This document shows, one piece after another, positions 62,450-64,000 of a DNA stretch of 64,000 bases. The DNA comes from Corynebacterium halotolerans YIM 70093 = DSM 44683 (GTDB lineage: Bacteria > Actinomycetota > Actinomycetes > Mycobacteriales > Mycobacteriaceae), in assembly GCF_000341345.1 (NCBI RefSeq), contig NC_020302.1, positions 1,468,075-1,532,074 on the forward strand. The letters are read 5' to 3'. Position 1 is the first letter of the stretch; every line of letters starts with the position of its first letter. The translations under genes were made by a program, and so were the position numbers. The notes beneath the pieces are model-generated. The model saw only the letters and a program-made list of their open reading frames with translations. It did not search any database and was not told the origin of the DNA.

Positions 62450-63399
62450 GAAAGACCGTTCCTGCGCCGCTGACCGTACTCCTCGCCGCGGTGCTGGCAC
62501 TGGGCGGATGCACCATCGGGCACACGGAGGAAGCGCCCCGGGTCACCGGGTCGGTGACGGTGGACCCGCCCTCCCCGCTGGACAACGGGGCGCCTGTCCT
62601 CGACGGCCCGGCACCGGGGGAGCACCGGCAGATGTTCATCTCCTCCCAGGGGCGTGACCGCAGCTTCCTGCTCTCCGTGCCGGAGGGCTACACCGACGAG
62701 GTCTCCTGGCCGGTCATCTTCGTCTTCCACGGCTGGCAGGAATCGAGCCGGGCCACGCACGACTACACGGGTTTCGACGCCGCGAACGCGATCGTCGTCT
62801 ACCCGCAGGGCGTGGCCAACGCCTGGGAGCCCGCCCCCTACGCCAGGACGGCGGCAGGGGAGGATCAGGCCTTCGTCCGGCAGATCCTGGATTCCCTCCG
62901 GGCCACCTACCCGGTCGACCGGACACGTGTCTTCGCGGCCGGTTTCTCGAATGGCGGTGGCTTCGCGGCCCTGCTCGGCTGCCGCATGCCGGATGTCTTC
63001 GCCGGTGTGGCCTCAGTTTCAGCGGCCTACTACCGCGCCATCCACGACAACTGCTCCGACGATCCGATCGCGCTGCTGGACATCCACGGCACCGTCGATC
63101 CGGTGATCAACTACTACGGCGGTACCCGGCACGGCACCCCCTACGATCCGGTGCCGGATGTCCTCGCCGTCGACGCCGAGCGCAACCGCTGCACCGGCGA
63201 CGTCGCCACCACCCGGGTCAGCGAGGCGGTCATCGAGCAGCACTGGCAGGGCTGCGTCCTGCCGCTGACCCACATCCGCCTCGGCGGGGGCGGGCATGTG
63301 TGGCCCGGCGGCACCGCCGATCCGAACATGCCGGTGCCGCGGGGCTTCGCCACCCGGGAGATCCTGGAGTTCTTCGGGATCCCCCGGTCGACGCTCTGA
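62446..63399 (+). CDS. Lipoprotein alpha/beta-hydrolase (LpqC/PHB-depolymerase-like esterase)
   Basis: 317 aa. Signal peptide with lipobox LGGC (Cys22). The mature domain matches the polyhydroxybutyrate depolymerase/feruloyl esterase-like class: WPVIFVFHGWQESSRATHDY oxyanion segment, nucleophile GFSNGG (Ser168), Asp in LLDIHGTVDPV and His in GGGGHVWPGG. It would act on the outer face of the membrane. Overlap with the exporter gene (GTGA) suggests that exporter and esterase work on related molecules (inference). Confidence 0.87.
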   Translation: MRKTVPAPLTVLLAAVLALGGCTIGHTEEAPRVTGSVTVDPPSPLDNGAPVLDGPAPGEHRQMFISSQGRDRSFLLSVPEGYTDEVSWPVIFVFHGWQESSRATHDYTGFDAANAIVVYPQGVANAWEPAPYARTAAGEDQAFVRQILDSLRATYPVDRTRVFAAGFSNGGGFAALLGCRMPDVFAGVASVSAAYYRAIHDNCSDDPIALLDIHGTVDPVINYYGGTRHGTPYDPVPDVLAVDAERNRCTGDVATTRVSEAVIEQHWQGCVLPLTHIRLGGGGHVWPGGTADPNMPVPRGFATREILEFFGIPRSTL

Positions 63400-63653
63400 G
63401 CCCGTGATGCGAGGCAAGCCCCCTGGGAACAGCCCCGAGCCCCGGAAAAGGGAACAGCTCCATCCGGACTGGTGGCTGTGCCGGACCATCCGTGCAGCCC
63501 CCGTTGCCCCCGTCCGGTTCAGTCTCGGCGGCACCGAGCCCACGGTACTGCCGCACTCGTCCTTCGGCTCACGTGACGACGTCCGGCAGCTGAGGGATTA
63601 CCGGGAGCTGTTCTCGATCGGCAGCTCCGCGACCGGCATCAGGTAGGCGCCGA

Positions 63654-64000
63654 CTAGCTCACTGCCCGGCTGATGACGTAGAGCACCACCACGAGGATGA
63701 AGCCGATCACGCCGATCATGGTCTGGTTGACCGTCCAGGTCCGCAACGTGGTGGACACGTCCACGCCCATGAGGCGGCCGACCAGCCAGAAGCCGGAGTC
63801 GTTGACGTGACTGACGACGACCGAGCCGGCGGCCGCGGCAATGACCATCAGGGCGGTCTCGAAGGCGTTGAAGTCCCCGCCCACGACGGCCGGGGTCATC
63901 AGGGCCGCGGCGGTGGTCAGCGCGACCGTCGCCGAACCCTGCGCGATGCGCAGCACCGCGGCGACGAGGAAGACGGCACCGATGACGGGGATACCCAGAT
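63654..64000 (-). CDS. GntP-family gluconate:H+ permease, C-terminal part
   Basis: The last 115 codons are present and the frame is open to the window end, so the N-terminal part is missing. The blocks LRIAQGSATVALTTAAALMT, SHVNDSGFWLVGRLMGVDVS and TLRTWTVNQTMIGVIGFILV are diagnostic of the GntP family, which imports gluconate and related hydroxy acids. The gap 63400-63653 holds no convincing gene. Confidence 0.93.
   Translation of the reverse strand, partial: LGIPVIGAVFLVAAVLRIAQGSATVALTTAAALMTPAVVGGDFNAFETALMVIAAAAGSVVVSHVNDSGFWLVGRLMGVDVSTTLRTWTVNQTMIGVIGFILVVVLYVISRAVS

Noticed and set aside
63407..63646. 79-codon open frame MRGKPPGNSPEPRK... after the esterase
   Set aside because: No ribosome binding site or recognised family. 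The segment GGTEPTVLPHSSFGSRDDVR looks vaguely protein-like, so a gene remnant cannot be excluded.

Overview
The window is a high-GC actinobacterial chromosome segment, almost certainly Corynebacterium (Mycobacteriales). The identification rests on gene content and order: universal stress protein - MBL hydrolase - uvrA - infC/rpmI/rplT - tsnR-like - pheST - argCJBDFRGH - tyrS - TPR protein - HAD phosphatase - tlyA - nadK - recN - steAB - pyrG - nudix - xerD - parA-like - scpA - scpB - rluB - cmk - der. From memory this matches the order around M. tuberculosis Rv1636-Rv1713 and the cg1555-cg1616 region of C. glutamicum. The cell-separation pair SteA/SteB and a PldP-like ParA also point to Corynebacterium. 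No tRNA genes, CRISPR arrays, insertion sequences or prophage genes were seen.

Layout. 1-9925: end of a universal stress protein gene, a HelD-type RNA polymerase-associated ATPase, a DoxX protein with repeats, an MBL hydrolase divergent from uvrA, a DUF2339-type membrane protein and a Thr/Glu-rich anchored protein. 9926-16016: translation genes (infC with an ATC start behind a long leader, rpmI, rplT, a SPOUT methyltransferase, pheST). 16017-24894: the complete arginine pathway from N-acetylglutamyl-phosphate reductase to argininosuccinate lyase with its repressor, mostly tightly packed. 24965-26544: Trm112-like protein and tyrS. 26558-32457: a complete 16S-23S-5S rRNA operon with two promoters, duplicated boxA-like elements and a terminator, without spacer tRNA. 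32594-43975: housekeeping run of TPR protein, phosphatase, tlyA, nadK, recN, steAB, pyrG, nudix and xerD. 43972-48651: an ABC-F ATPase with a possible upstream-ORF leader, an exported protein, a PldP-like ATPase and scpA.

48662-52756 is an accessory block between scpA and scpB. It holds a small membrane protein, a GNAT acetyltransferase, an AAA/STAND-like ATPase, two tandem paralogous SMC/ABC-type ATPases (COG3910-like) and another small membrane protein. 53006-56978 returns to the core genes scpB, rluB, cmk and der. 57039-64000 holds a lipoprotein, a SAM methyltransferase, a heterodimeric ABC exporter whose two nucleotide-binding domains are degenerate in complementary ways, a lipoprotein esterase coupled to it, and the C-terminal part of a GntP-type permease cut by the window end.

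The best candidates for something undescribed are the ATPase cluster between scpA and scpB, whose paired ATPase genes sit between two identical 12-bp A/T words, and the exporter with one reconstructable ATP site. Regulatory signals of interest are two TGTTA-N6-TCACA sites beside the GNAT gene, repeats upstream of pyrG, a palindrome before steA, and many genes whose start codon lies 6-8 nt after a TANNNT box, as expected for leaderless transcripts.
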